A stretch of DNA of 64,000 nt. It comes from Rhizobium sp. BK418 (GTDB taxonomy: Bacteria; Pseudomonadota; Alphaproteobacteria; Rhizobiales; Rhizobiaceae). This document shows, one piece after another, positions 16,754 to 25,155 of the stretch. Positions within the stretch are counted from its first letter, which is position 1. Each line of letters starts with the position of its first letter. The stretch lies in contig NZ_SLZK01000013.1 in NCBI RefSeq assembly GCF_004341105.1, forward strand, positions 1 to 64,000. Reading direction: 5' to 3'. The notes below the pieces were generated by a model. That model was not told where the DNA came from. It did no database searches and worked only from the letters and a program-made list of their open reading frames with translations. The position numbers were made by a program, and so were the translations under genes.

Positions 16754-17050
16754 TCAGCAGCACGAAAGATCGTCGCGGTCCGAAATAATGGCGTTTTTCA
16801 TCCACGAGGGCGGCAGGTCATCAACCGTCACGTCGGTAGCCGGTTTGAACGCCTTGAAGGCATGTCGGGTTTCGGGTGCTGTCCAGAAGGTCACGATTGT
16901 CTCGATCGGCGGACAGCCCGGAAGGCCGCAGGCGACTTCCGCCACCATGACCGGGACCTCGTCATCGAGGCCGAAGCGCTCGCGCGTCCAGTCCTTGATT
17001 TGGCGGACGGCCTCGATCTTTCCGGCGTTGCGGCTTGTGGTCTTCAGCAT
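16754..17050 (-). CDS. small conserved cytoplasmic protein of unknown function
   Basis: About 98 residues on the opposite strand between ligJ and the dehydrogenase, its stop eight bases from the ligJ stop. The ATG at 17050 begins MLKTTSRN; the site GGAAA is weak. The chain has a KIEAVRQIKDWTRERFGL helix, ACGLPGCPPIETIV with two nearby cysteines, and ends in DDLPPSWMKNAI. I recall similar small proteins in rhizobia but know no function. It may bind a metal through the cysteines, which is a guess. The gene is transcribed against the catabolic operon. Confidence 0.55.
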   Translation of the reverse strand: MLKTTSRNAGKIEAVRQIKDWTRERFGLDDEVPVMVAEVACGLPGCPPIETIVTFWTAPETRHAFKAFKPATDVTVDDLPPSWMKNAIISDRDDLSCC

Positions 17051-17205
17051 GGTTTCCGGCTGGGTTCGGCGGCGCTCGATCGGCCGCTTTCGATCGTGAG
17101 CATAGGGCGTGGCAGCGCCGCTTGTCAAAATGGTTTGTCTAAACTGAGGGCTCACCGGGCGGCGCTTATGCCGCAGGTCCACAGCTCGTATGAAGGGAGT
17201 GAAGC

Positions 17206-18315
17206 ATGACAGAGAAGGTTCTCGCCGCAGTCCGCACCGGACCGAGCCAGATGGATTTCCGCGAATTTCCGATGCCGGACGTTCCGGAGGACGCTGCCCT
17301 CCTGAAAATGGAAGTGGCCGGCATCTGCGGCACCGACGTCAAGCTCTTCAAGACGCCGCCGAACAATGCGCCGACGATCATGGGCCACGAAAATATCGGC
17401 TATATCGCCAAGGCCGGCCGCGAATTCACCCGCCGCAAGGGCTTCAAGGAAGGCGATCTCGTCTTCGTCGAACACTATGTCATGTGCGGCAAGTGTCAGT
17501 GGTGCCATCAGGGTCAGTATCGTCATTGCGAAAATACCGACTGGCGCAACAACCCGGAAAGTATCCGCTACGGCTACACCTCGGCCGAGCGCGCACCCCA
17601 TCTCTGGGGTGGCTTTGCACAATATGTCTATCTGCCGTGGAACGCCGTCGTCCACCGCGTGCCAAAGGGCGTTACGCCGGAGCTTGCCGGTCTCGTCACT
17701 CCAATGGCCAATGGTGTGGAATGGTCGCTCTTCGATGCAGGCGTCGGCTATAATTCGACCGTTCTCATTCAAGGGCCGGGTCAGCAGGGCCTCTCGCAGA
17801 CGGTGATCTGCAAGCAGGCCGGCGCATCTCTCATCATCGTGACTGGTACGACCAAGGATACGGCACGTCTCGAGGTCGCCAAGCAACTCGGCGCTGATTA
17901 CGTCATCGACGTCCAGAAGGAAGATCCGCTGGCCCGCATCATGGAGATCACCGGTGGCAAGGGCGTAGACATCTCGCTCGACTGTACCGCAGGCGCCGGA
18001 ACGATCCCGATCCTGCTTGGCGTCGAAGCGCTCGTGCGCAAGGCGGGCACGATCCTCGTGCAGGGCGAGATGAAGGAGTTCCCCAACTTCCCGCTTGAAA
18101 AAGTGACGACCAAGGCGATCACCATCAAGAGTGCGCGCGGCCACAGCTACCGTGCGTGCGAATTGGCTCTGGAGCAGATCGCGTCCAACCGCTTCGCGCT
18201 GGACAAGATCACCACCCACCGCTTCGGCCTGAAGGATGCAGCACTTGCCATCCAGTCGGTCGGCGGCCAGGGCGTGCCCGATGTGATCCACGCATCGCTG
18301 TTGCCTTGGGAATAG
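17206..18315 (+). CDS. zinc-dependent alcohol dehydrogenase (MDR family)
   Basis: A 369-residue medium-chain dehydrogenase. The catalytic zinc ligands are C39 in GICGTDVK and the histidine in GHENIGY. The structural zinc loop is CGKCQWCHQGQYRHC, with four cysteines. The nucleotide fold is VLIQGPGQQGLSQTVIC, a variant of the usual GxGxxG. GGGAG lies before the ATG. It sits between ligJ and the LigK-type aldolase, and its stop is nine bases from the next start, so it is co-transcribed. It may oxidise an alcohol or hydroxy-acid intermediate of the same pathway; the substrate is not readable. Confidence 0.88.
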   Translation: MTEKVLAAVRTGPSQMDFREFPMPDVPEDAALLKMEVAGICGTDVKLFKTPPNNAPTIMGHENIGYIAKAGREFTRRKGFKEGDLVFVEHYVMCGKCQWCHQGQYRHCENTDWRNNPESIRYGYTSAERAPHLWGGFAQYVYLPWNAVVHRVPKGVTPELAGLVTPMANGVEWSLFDAGVGYNSTVLIQGPGQQGLSQTVICKQAGASLIIVTGTTKDTARLEVAKQLGADYVIDVQKEDPLARIMEITGGKGVDISLDCTAGAGTIPILLGVEALVRKAGTILVQGEMKEFPNFPLEKVTTKAITIKSARGHSYRACELALEQIASNRFALDKITTHRFGLKDAALAIQSVGGQGVPDVIHASLLPWE

Positions 18316-18324
18316 GAGCACATC

Positions 18325-19002
18325 ATGACCCTCGGTTTCAGGATCGTTCCGCGCACCCGCAAGGTGGATGCGGCCACCATCGAGAAGTTCCGGACCTTGC
18401 CCGTCGCCAATGTCAGCGATGTGATGTCGCGCATGACAGCTGGCGGGCCTGAGCTTCGCCCACTGCATGCCTCGGGTCAGATGTCGGGGGCAGCTTTCAC
18501 CGTGAAGACGCGGCCCGGCGACAATCTGATGATCCATAAGGCGCTGCTGACGGCTGAGCCCGGCGATGTCATTGTCGTCGATGCCGGCGGTGATCTTACC
18601 AATGCGCTCGTGGGCGAGATGATGCTCTCGCACGCCATGAAGATCGGCGTGACCGGCGTCGTCATCAACGGTGCAGTGCGCGACTACGGCTGGATCAAGG
18701 CCGGGACCTTCCCGGTTTTTGCCGCCGGGGTAACGCACCGCGGCCCCTACAAGGATGGCCCCGGCGAAATCAACGTGCCGATCGCCTTTGGCGGCATGGT
18801 CATCAACCCCGGCGACCTTGTGATCGGCGACGATGACGGCCTTCTCTGTGTGCCCTACGGCATGACGGACGACATCTATACCCAGGCCAAGGCCAAGAAT
18901 GAAGCGGAAGCCAGAACTGTGGCCAACACGCTTGCCGGCAAGCTCGATCCGAAGCTCTGGGTCGATGAAAGCCTGCGCAAGCTCGGCTGCGAAGGGCTGT
19001 AA
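18325..19002 (+). CDS. ligK: RraA-family aldolase, probably 4-carboxy-4-hydroxy-2-oxoadipate aldolase (LigK/GalC type)
   Basis: A 225-residue RraA-fold protein. The family active-site strand appears as NVSDVMSRM, GDVIVVDAGGDLTNALVGEMM (a GG-x-x-x-x-A-x-x-GE pattern) and GVVINGAVRDYGWIK, with the R-D pair that binds metal and substrate in the HMG/CHA aldolases. Some members are only RNase E inhibitors, but the position after ligJ favours the class II pyruvate aldolase that splits 4-carboxy-4-hydroxy-2-oxoadipate into pyruvate and oxaloacetate. GGAGCACATC precedes the ATG. Confidence 0.75.
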   Translation: MTLGFRIVPRTRKVDAATIEKFRTLPVANVSDVMSRMTAGGPELRPLHASGQMSGAAFTVKTRPGDNLMIHKALLTAEPGDVIVVDAGGDLTNALVGEMMLSHAMKIGVTGVVINGAVRDYGWIKAGTFPVFAAGVTHRGPYKDGPGEINVPIAFGGMVINPGDLVIGDDDGLLCVPYGMTDDIYTQAKAKNEAEARTVANTLAGKLDPKLWVDESLRKLGCEGL

Positions 19003-19016
19003 GACAGGAGAGATTG

Positions 19017-19862
19017 ATGGCAACGGCAATAATCGACGGTATCAGTACGCGCTACGAGGTGATCGGCAATGGCCCGCCCCTGCTGATGTTCTCACCGGGT
19101 GGTTTCGACGCCACGATCGAGAAATGGCGTACGCAGGGCATTTATGAGCAGATCCAGTTTCTGGAGCAGCTGCCTTCGCACTTCACCTGCATCCTCTTCG
19201 ACCGGCGCGAAACCGGTCAGTCAGGCGGGCGCGTCGAGCGGGTTACATGGCAGGACTATGTCGCGCAGGCGACGGGCCTGCTCGATCATCTCGGCATCGA
19301 GAAGGCTCATATCATGGGCGGCTGCATGGGCTGCAGCGTGGCGATGGCCTTCGCCACGGAATTCCCGGAACGTGTCGACAAGATGGTGCTCTTCTGGCCC
19401 GTTGGCGGCGCGCGCTATCGCATGACCGGCCATCAGCGCTTCGCCGAACATCTGGCCTTCGTGCAGCAGAACGGGTTGGAAGCCGTCGTTGCACTTGCCA
19501 GGGAGAGCAACAAGGCCTTCGGCGCCGATCCGCGCGGCGGCCCATGGGTCTCGGTGCTTCGTCATGACAAGGAATTCGCCGAGCGTTACATCTCGATGAA
19601 TGTTGATCATTACAAGGCGATCATCGCCGGCATGCCGCGCGGCCTCATTGATCGCGATACGTCGCCGGGCGCCGATCCTGAGGACCTTGTCAGGCTCGAC
19701 ATTCCGACGCTCATCGTCCCGGGCGCCGACTTCTCACATGCGACGTCGGCCGCCCGTTACATCCAGGAATGCATTCCGGGTTCGGACTACTGGGATATTC
19801 CGGTGCCGCAACTGTCAGCCGAAAACACCAATGCAAGGGTCATCGACTTCCTAAAAGCCTAA
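19017..19862 (+). CDS. alpha/beta hydrolase with a cysteine nucleophile
   Basis: A 281-residue alpha/beta-hydrolase-fold protein. The oxyanion region is PLLMFSPGGFD and a DRRETGQSGGR turn follows. The nucleophile elbow is IMGGCMGCSVAM: G101-G102-C103-M104-G105, so the nucleophile position holds cysteine instead of serine, as in dienelactone hydrolase. Acid and histidine partners would lie in the VPGADFSH region and after it. AGGAG is six bases before the ATG at 19017, just after the LigK-type gene. It may hydrolyse a lactone or beta-ketone intermediate in the pathway. The stop is two bases from the end of the convergent LysR gene. Confidence 0.75.
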   Translation: MATAIIDGISTRYEVIGNGPPLLMFSPGGFDATIEKWRTQGIYEQIQFLEQLPSHFTCILFDRRETGQSGGRVERVTWQDYVAQATGLLDHLGIEKAHIMGGCMGCSVAMAFATEFPERVDKMVLFWPVGGARYRMTGHQRFAEHLAFVQQNGLEAVVALARESNKAFGADPRGGPWVSVLRHDKEFAERYISMNVDHYKAIIAGMPRGLIDRDTSPGADPEDLVRLDIPTLIVPGADFSHATSAARYIQECIPGSDYWDIPVPQLSAENTNARVIDFLKA

Positions 19863-19864
19863 TG

Positions 19865-20785
19865 TCAAGCCGGCAGCGCTTCCGGGAGGAACTGACCGCT
19901 TCGCTGCGTCAGGAAATCCTGGAAGGCGGCCATGACGGGGGTCATGGCCCTGTCCGTGCGGCTGATGGCAAACCATTGACGACGAATCGGCAGCCCGACC
20001 ACATCGAGAACCGCAAGCTTGCCCGCCCGCACCTCGTCGGCGACGCTGTGGGCAGCAAGGAAGGCGAGCCCGGTATCGACCATGACTGCCCGCTTGATGT
20101 CCTCGACGAGTTCCATTTCGGTGATCGGACTGGCGGCTCGGCCGGGAACGTCGGCCATGAAGCGCTCGAAGGAAATCCGCGTGCTGGAATCGGTGCCGCG
20201 CACGATGAAATGCTCCTGCACGATATCCGCCTTCGAAACATCGTGACGTCCAACCAGGGGATGATGCGGGGGCGCGACGATCACCAGCGAATGTTCGCCA
20301 AAGATTGCCGCGCGCACGGAAATATCCCTGGGCGGCCGACCGACCAGGGCAATATCGATCGTCCGCTTCTTCAGACGCTCGATTGTCTCGGTCCGCCGGT
20401 CGATCACGAGGTCCAGGTCGATATCGGGAAACTCGTTGGCGAAGGCATTTTGCATGGCACTTGCAAAATAGCGGACCGTCGATACCGCACCCACCGTGAT
20501 ACGGCCGCGTTTGATGCCTTTGAATGCATTGAGTTCGTCGCTCAGGAGCTGAAGGCGGTCCTCGATATCGCGCGCGGCGGATAAAACCGCCCTGCCCGCT
20601 TCCGTCGGATACATGCCGTGCGCCATACGGTCGAATAGCCGGACGCCTGCCTCCGCCTCCAGCTGCTTGAGCTGCAACGTGACGGCTGGAGCACTGAGTC
20701 GAAGCACCTTCGCAGCCTCGACGATCTTGCCATGCGACTCGATGGCAAGTAGCGATCTCAGCTGGCGAAAGCTTATATTTTTCAT
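19865..20785 (-). CDS. LysR-family regulator 1
   Basis: A 306-residue LysR-type regulator. The winged HTH is at the N terminus (SFRQLRSLLAIESHGKIVEA, SAPAVTLQLKQLEAEAGVRLFDR), followed by a two-lobed effector domain. The overall pattern is CbbR-like. I start at ATG 20785, which places FRQLRSLLA at the usual position; a longer frame to 20878 adds residues unlike the family. It is convergent with the alpha/beta hydrolase gene and divergent from hupE. Its target and effector are unknown. Confidence 0.88.
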   Translation of the reverse strand: MKNISFRQLRSLLAIESHGKIVEAAKVLRLSAPAVTLQLKQLEAEAGVRLFDRMAHGMYPTEAGRAVLSAARDIEDRLQLLSDELNAFKGIKRGRITVGAVSTVRYFASAMQNAFANEFPDIDLDLVIDRRTETIERLKKRTIDIALVGRPPRDISVRAAIFGEHSLVIVAPPHHPLVGRHDVSKADIVQEHFIVRGTDSSTRISFERFMADVPGRAASPITEMELVEDIKRAVMVDTGLAFLAAHSVADEVRAGKLAVLDVVGLPIRRQWFAISRTDRAMTPVMAAFQDFLTQRSGQFLPEALPA

Positions 20786-20992
20786 AGCTTCAATAATAAA
20801 AAAACTTAATGCCGGCGTAAAGAGATTAAAATTTACTTTCGCCCCGTCCGGGCCTAGCGTCGTGACGATGGAGGGCAATTCTTCTCCGCTTTGCGCAGGA
20901 GACGCCTACGGCAAATGACCCCTTGCATTATCATCGTATGTTGACGACTTTGCCCCTCAGAAATTGTCGCCGACGCAGAACCCAGGAGGAAA

Positions 20993-21598
20993 ATGAAAAT
21001 GAGACAATCAATCAAGCGCGTGCTTCTGGCCGTTGCCGCCGCCGCTGTACCGGCTGCCGCCTATGCCCACCCGGCGATCGGTGAAGCTGCCGGCCTCGGC
21101 CATGGTTTCGCCCACCCGATGACAGGTCTCGACCACATCCTGGCGATGGTCATGGTCGGCGTACTGGCCTTCCAGCTCGGTGGCCGCGCGACGTGGCTGC
21201 TGCCCACAACCTTCGTGCTGGTCATGGCGGCTGGCGGTATGCTCGGCATGGCCGGCATCAACCTGCCCTTCGTCGAACTCGGTATTGCGCTTTCCGTTGT
21301 CGTGCTCGGCGCGGTCGTTGCTCTCAACATCAAGGCCCCGGTTGCCGCGGCAATGGCCATCGTCGGCTTCTTTGCGATCTTCCACGGCCACGCCCATGGT
21401 TCTGAAATGCCGGAAAATGCTGCCGGCCTCGCCTATGCCATCGGCTTCATGACGGCAACGGCCATGCTGCATGTTGCAGGCCTCGCACTCGGCTTTGCGA
21501 TCGGGCGCGGCGGTGAGCGCAGCGGCTTCCTGGCAACTCGCCTTGCCGGCGGCATTGCCACAATCGCCGGCGTCGGCATCCTCGCGGGCCTCATCTAA
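20993..21598 (+). CDS. hupE: HupE/UreJ-family membrane protein
   Basis: A 201-residue inner-membrane protein with a cleavable-type signal (VLLAVAAAAVPAAAYAHP) and about six hydrophobic segments. The family features are H residues in the first loop (GHGFAHPMTGLDHILAMV) and the FHGHAHG segment between membrane spans. HupE/UreJ members take up nickel for hydrogenase or urease, or sometimes cobalt. No nickel enzyme is in the window, so it appears to be a stand-alone metal permease. AGGAGG precedes the ATG, and a strong intrinsic terminator follows. Confidence 0.88.
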   Translation: MKMRQSIKRVLLAVAAAAVPAAAYAHPAIGEAAGLGHGFAHPMTGLDHILAMVMVGVLAFQLGGRATWLLPTTFVLVMAAGGMLGMAGINLPFVELGIALSVVVLGAVVALNIKAPVAAAMAIVGFFAIFHGHAHGSEMPENAAGLAYAIGFMTATAMLHVAGLALGFAIGRGGERSGFLATRLAGGIATIAGVGILAGLI

Positions 21599-21614
21599 AA
21601 TCTTAGCGGACAAG

Positions 21615-21650
21615 AAAGGGCGGCAATCCAATGGATTGCCGCCCTTTTTT
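21615..21650 (+). terminator. intrinsic terminator after hupE
   Basis: A perfect 15-bp stem, AAAGGGCGGCAATCC (21615-21629) and GGATTGCCGCCCTTT (21633-21647), with an AAT loop and a run of T up to 21650. It lies 16 bases past the hupE stop. The A-run on the other side could also serve the opposite strand. Confidence 0.93.
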
Positions 21651-21670
21651 CATGTATTGATATAGGTTGA

Positions 21671-21874
21671 TCAGCCGCGCTTCAGAGTGCGCTTGAACGC
21701 GGTCTCATCAATGCCGAGCGTGTGAAGGGCAGCGGAATTGGGAACGCGGCGTTCCCTGCGCGCCATCGAGCATTCATGCGCGGCGCCGACGAGGCTCATG
21801 GTCTCGAAGAAACCGCCGAATGCGCTGCGGACCCAGTCGGTGCGAGGCATGTTCCGGTAAGCAATCGTCGTCAT
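21671..21874 (-). CDS. small basic protein, possibly DUF1127-like
   Basis: A 67-residue protein behind a GGAGAG ribosome site. It has a tryptophan-containing helix near the N terminus (TDWVRSAFGGFF) and ends in RRVPNSAALHTLGIDETAFK, where LxxLGID-x-x-x-x-x resembles the C terminus of DUF1127 proteins, which in Rhizobiaceae affect phosphate and RNA metabolism. The match is loose. It is a single gene, ending close to the hupE terminator. Confidence 0.5.
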   Translation of the reverse strand: MTTIAYRNMPRTDWVRSAFGGFFETMSLVGAAHECSMARRERRVPNSAALHTLGIDETAFKRTLKRG

Positions 21875-22000
21875 CTGTCATCTCTCCGCGTCTATTGTGC
21901 GCTGCATATAACCTGCTGGCGCAGCCGCGGAAAGGGCTTAAGCATCAATGCTGATATACGGGGGCCGCATAGCAGCCCGAACCTGAGATAAGGAAACGCG

Positions 22001-22999
22001 TTAGATCACGAAATTCTCCATCGTCTCAGGGACGAAGATATCCTCAGGCTCCAGTCGGCGCTTCGATAGCCCCTGCTCGTAGGAATAGCGCAAGAACGTA
22101 TCGAGCGTCTGGCGGTTCTGTTTGAAGCCGTAGCTCCAGTAATCGTCGCCCATGATCCGGCGGGCTTCCTCGACATGCGCGTTCAGCCAGGGAAGCATCA
22201 CCTTCAGCGCCGCCGTCTCTTCAAGATCGCGGTAAATGCGCGCCTGTGCTTCGGCGAATGCCTTGTAGAGAGACTGTGCGATCCAGCGATGCGCCTCGTA
22301 GATCTCCCGGCGGATGACGATGGTATGCATGATCGGAAAGATTTCGGTCTTGCGGAAATAGTCGCGCTCGACCTGAACGAAATCCTCAAACAGCCGCTTC
22401 ACATGGCACCCGTCATAGGATGAGGGCTTGCGCGCCGTAAACAGGGCATCGATATCCCCTTCCCTGATCATCGTCGACAGCGTCTGCTGCGGACCGATGC
22501 GCTTGACGCGAATATAGGGTGGCAGGTCCAGCGGCAGCTTTTCCGGCCTGTTCGGCTGCTCCTCGCCGCCCGTATAATGCGTCACGTCATCTACTCTGAC
22601 GCCGTATTCGTCCGACAGGATTCCGCGGATCCAGACGGGCGCCGTCATCTGATATTCCGGACTGCCGACGCGTTTGCCGGCGAGGTCGGACGGCTGGCGG
22701 ATACCGGCGCCGGAATTCACATAAATCGAGGAATGACGGAAATAGCGCGAGGGGAACACCGGTATGGCGACAAAGGGCTGCGCCTCCGTGAAATGGGACA
22801 TCACATAGGAAGACAGCGACATCTCGGCGATATCGAATTCCTTGTGGCGAAGCATGCGGAAGAAGGTCTCTTCCACCGGCATGTTCAGATAGACGAGATC
22901 GATGCCGTCCGGCACGACTGTCCGGTCCATCAGGGCCCGCGTGCGGTCATAGTTCCAGCAGCCGAAAGACAAACGAAGCGACGATGTCAGAATTCTCAC
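22001..22999 (-). CDS. 4,5-dihydroxyphthalate decarboxylase-like protein, copy 2
   Basis: A 332-residue member of the 4,5-dihydroxyphthalate decarboxylase family, at the family's usual length. Landmarks are SFGCWNYDRTRALMD near the N terminus, EFDIAEMSLSSYVM, PVFPSRYFRHSSIYVN, DLAGKRVGSPEYQMTAPVWIRGILSDEYGV, FPIMHTIVIRREIYE, and DDYWSYGFKQNRQTLDTFLRYSYEQGL. There is no signal peptide. The start is GTG at 22999, with GGGGA almost touching it; a slightly later start is possible. The gene is alone downstream of the LysR-reductase operon, with a 198-base gap that carries GGACA/TGTCC repeats. Confidence 0.75.
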   Translation of the reverse strand: MRILTSSLRLSFGCWNYDRTRALMDRTVVPDGIDLVYLNMPVEETFFRMLRHKEFDIAEMSLSSYVMSHFTEAQPFVAIPVFPSRYFRHSSIYVNSGAGIRQPSDLAGKRVGSPEYQMTAPVWIRGILSDEYGVRVDDVTHYTGGEEQPNRPEKLPLDLPPYIRVKRIGPQQTLSTMIREGDIDALFTARKPSSYDGCHVKRLFEDFVQVERDYFRKTEIFPIMHTIVIRREIYEAHRWIAQSLYKAFAEAQARIYRDLEETAALKVMLPWLNAHVEEARRIMGDDYWSYGFKQNRQTLDTFLRYSYEQGLSKRRLEPEDIFVPETMENFVI

Positions 23000-23145
23000 T
23001 CCCCAACAGCCGGGCCTGATACGGAACTTGGGAACCTCCTACCAAGCGACTGACATCCAAGGAAAATCAGCTTCCGCACTCTTTAGCCGGACATGAAAAT
23101 CCGACCTCGACCCTTGATATTTCCTTGGGATCATCGGGCTCACTC

Positions 23146-23176
23146 GGACAAATGTCCAAGATAAAGCATATTGTCC
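23146..23176. promoter_or_regulatory. GGACA/TGTCC repeats in the gap before decarboxylase copy 2
   Basis: GGACA (23146-23150), two bases, TGTCC (23153-23157), then a further TTGTCC (23171-23176). A short dyad followed by a repeat of the same arm is compatible with a LysR-type recognition and activation site. It sits immediately below the LysR gene ending at 23198. Weak evidence. Confidence 0.3.
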
Positions 23177-23197
23177 AGCTCATACGAAAATCGCTGG

Positions 23198-24130
23198 TCA
23201 GGCATCAGTGACGCGATCGATCGGATGTGCGTAGGGGCCGATGGCCGAGGCCAAACGGTCGACCATATTGTAGATGAAAGAGTGGAAGAGCCGCTCGTCC
23301 GCCAGCCCTTTGTGGGAGGCGTGCGCAAGAAAGAGCGTCAGCTTCACGTCGGGCCGTTCGATGCGCCGGGCGACGAGTTCGCCCGAGCGAATTTCTTCGG
23401 ACACGATGCCATAGGGCATGATGCTCTGGGCAACACCGTGCACGATGAGCGCCTTGATCGCCTCCATGGATTGCACCTGATAGGTGATCTTGACGTCGAC
23501 CGAGAGGCGCGACGCGGTTTCGTGCACACGCCGCCAGATGATGTCGCGGTTGGACACGAGTGCGAGGTCGCCCTCAACCGCATGCCGGAAGGAGACATCG
23601 GTCTCCTCAGATTTGCTGTCTGGCGCCGAAATCAGCAGCAGATCCTCCTCCATGAGCGCAATGCGCCTGAGGCCCGGACTGTCTTCGATATCGTAGGCGA
23701 GCACATAATCGAGTTCGCCGCGCTCCAGCGCATCGGTGAGCACGAAGCTCAGTTCCTCGACGACATGGAGGGCGATGCCCGGGAGCTGCTCGTTGGCCGC
23801 TACGAGAAGATCGGTTCCGATCAGCTTGAGGATGCTCGGCGTCGCGCCGAGCCGCACTCTGACGCGTTCACCACTGAGCGAAACCAGGTCGCGACGCGTC
23901 TCCTCGATACGCTGGAGAATTTCCAGCGCCCGTTCATAGAGCAGCATACCGGCCGGCGTGGCGCTAACGCCACGCGAATGCCGGTCGAGCAACTGGATCT
24001 GAAGCGAATCCTCGAGATTGCGGATCTGTATGCCGAGCGCGGTCTGGGCAAGGTTCAACTGTTCGGCGGCACGTGTGATGTTGCCGACTTCAACCACCTT
24101 GACGAAATAGGAGAGCTGGCGAAGTTTCAT
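23198..24130 (-). CDS. LysR-family regulator 2
   Basis: A 310-residue LysR-type regulator with the HTH at MKLRQLSYFVKVVEVGNITRAAEQLNLAQTALGIQI and an effector domain that includes LLISAPDSKSEE and VHGVAQSIMPYGI. ATG at 24130 lies one base after the TGA of the reductase gene, so translation is coupled. The gene belongs to an unusual minus-strand unit, IclR regulator, oxygenase reductase, LysR regulator, next to decarboxylase copy 2, which it may control. Confidence 0.9.
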   Translation of the reverse strand: MKLRQLSYFVKVVEVGNITRAAEQLNLAQTALGIQIRNLEDSLQIQLLDRHSRGVSATPAGMLLYERALEILQRIEETRRDLVSLSGERVRVRLGATPSILKLIGTDLLVAANEQLPGIALHVVEELSFVLTDALERGELDYVLAYDIEDSPGLRRIALMEEDLLLISAPDSKSEETDVSFRHAVEGDLALVSNRDIIWRRVHETASRLSVDVKITYQVQSMEAIKALIVHGVAQSIMPYGIVSEEIRSGELVARRIERPDVKLTLFLAHASHKGLADERLFHSFIYNMVDRLASAIGPYAHPIDRVTDA

Positions 24131-24131
24131 G

Positions 24132-25142
24132 TCAGTAGAACTGGTCAAAATGGACCTGGCCCTGCGGCACGCTAAGGTCGATCAGCATTTTCTGGATGGC
24201 CTGGCCCATCATCGGCGGGCCGGCGAAATAGATCTCGCATTGCGGAAGACGCTCAGCGAACAGTTTTGCGGCAATTTCATGCACGAAGCCGCGATAGCCG
24301 TCCCAGCCATCGTCCCCCGCAGGCATGCCCGACACCACAGGATGGTAATGGAGGGTGTTGCCGAAGCCCGGAAGCTCCTCCAGCATTTCGCGCCCGCAGA
24401 TATCGCGTGCCTCTCTTCCTCCATAGATAAAATCCAGCCGCCGCCCCGCCAGGGCCGGCGAGACCGCCGCTGCCCGCGTCACCGAAATCATCGGCGACAG
24501 GCCTGAGCCGCCGGCCAGACAGATGATATCGCGCGGCGAATCCTCGCGCAGGTAGGCCATGCCATAGGGTCCGTCGATGCCGATCCTGTCGCCGGTCTTG
24601 AGCTTGTCGAACAACATCGACGTGGCTGCACCATTTGGCACCCGCCGGATCTGGAAGTGCCACTCCTCCGGCTGGTCTCCCCTGTTCGCCATGGAATAGG
24701 CGCGGCTGCCCTCGACCCCGGCAAGCGAAAGCAGCGCATACTGGCCGGAGAGAAATGCGACCGGTCTGTCGAGACGGAAGCGGAATTCTCTGATGTCGTG
24801 GGTTATGTCGCGGATGCCGACAAGCTCGGCTTCCTGCCGTACCGGCGTATGGGCGCTGACATATTGCGGCATCAGCCGGAGCTTGACGAGGCAATCCGTC
24901 AGCGGCCGCGCCTGGCAGCCGAGCCGGCGGCCCCGCTGGCGATCACGGTCGTTGAGGCCCGGCGCATCGGGGCGAAGCTCCTCGATCTCGCCTTCGAGAA
25001 GATCGAAACGGCAATTGCCACAGGAGCCGACATTGCATTCGTATGGGAAGCCCAGACCGGCGCGAATGGCGGATCGCATGATCGTGTCTCCGTCGGCGCA
25101 GGACCATTTCATATCGGTCCCGCTCAATGTCATCACGGTCAT
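24132..25142 (-). CDS. Rieske-oxygenase ferredoxin reductase with N-terminal [2Fe-2S] domain
   Basis: A 336-residue electron-transfer flavoprotein. The plant-type [2Fe-2S] cluster ligands are C36, C41, C44 and C76 (ECNVGSCGNCRFDLL, RLGCQA). The FAD-binding domain shows RAYSMANRGDQPEEWHF, and the NAD domain shows ICLAGGSGLSPMISVTRAA and IYFAGPPMMGQAIQKML. GGGAGG precedes ATG at 25142; a longer frame to 25181 would run into the IclR gene. The order of domains is that of benzoate and toluate reductases. It presumably hands NADH electrons to the Rieske ferredoxin at 28110 or directly to the oxygenase at 26609. Confidence 0.9.
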   Translation of the reverse strand: MTVMTLSGTDMKWSCADGDTIMRSAIRAGLGFPYECNVGSCGNCRFDLLEGEIEELRPDAPGLNDRDRQRGRRLGCQARPLTDCLVKLRLMPQYVSAHTPVRQEAELVGIRDITHDIREFRFRLDRPVAFLSGQYALLSLAGVEGSRAYSMANRGDQPEEWHFQIRRVPNGAATSMLFDKLKTGDRIGIDGPYGMAYLREDSPRDIICLAGGSGLSPMISVTRAAAVSPALAGRRLDFIYGGREARDICGREMLEELPGFGNTLHYHPVVSGMPAGDDGWDGYRGFVHEIAAKLFAERLPQCEIYFAGPPMMGQAIQKMLIDLSVPQGQVHFDQFY

Positions 25143-25155
25143 GCGTTCCTCCCTA

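Noticed and set aside
17152..19029. 625-codon open frame on the minus strand opposite the dehydrogenase and LigK-type genes
   Set aside because: The plus-strand genes have clear motifs and ribosome sites; the antisense frame is low-complexity, without family features, as expected from codon bias in GC-rich DNA.
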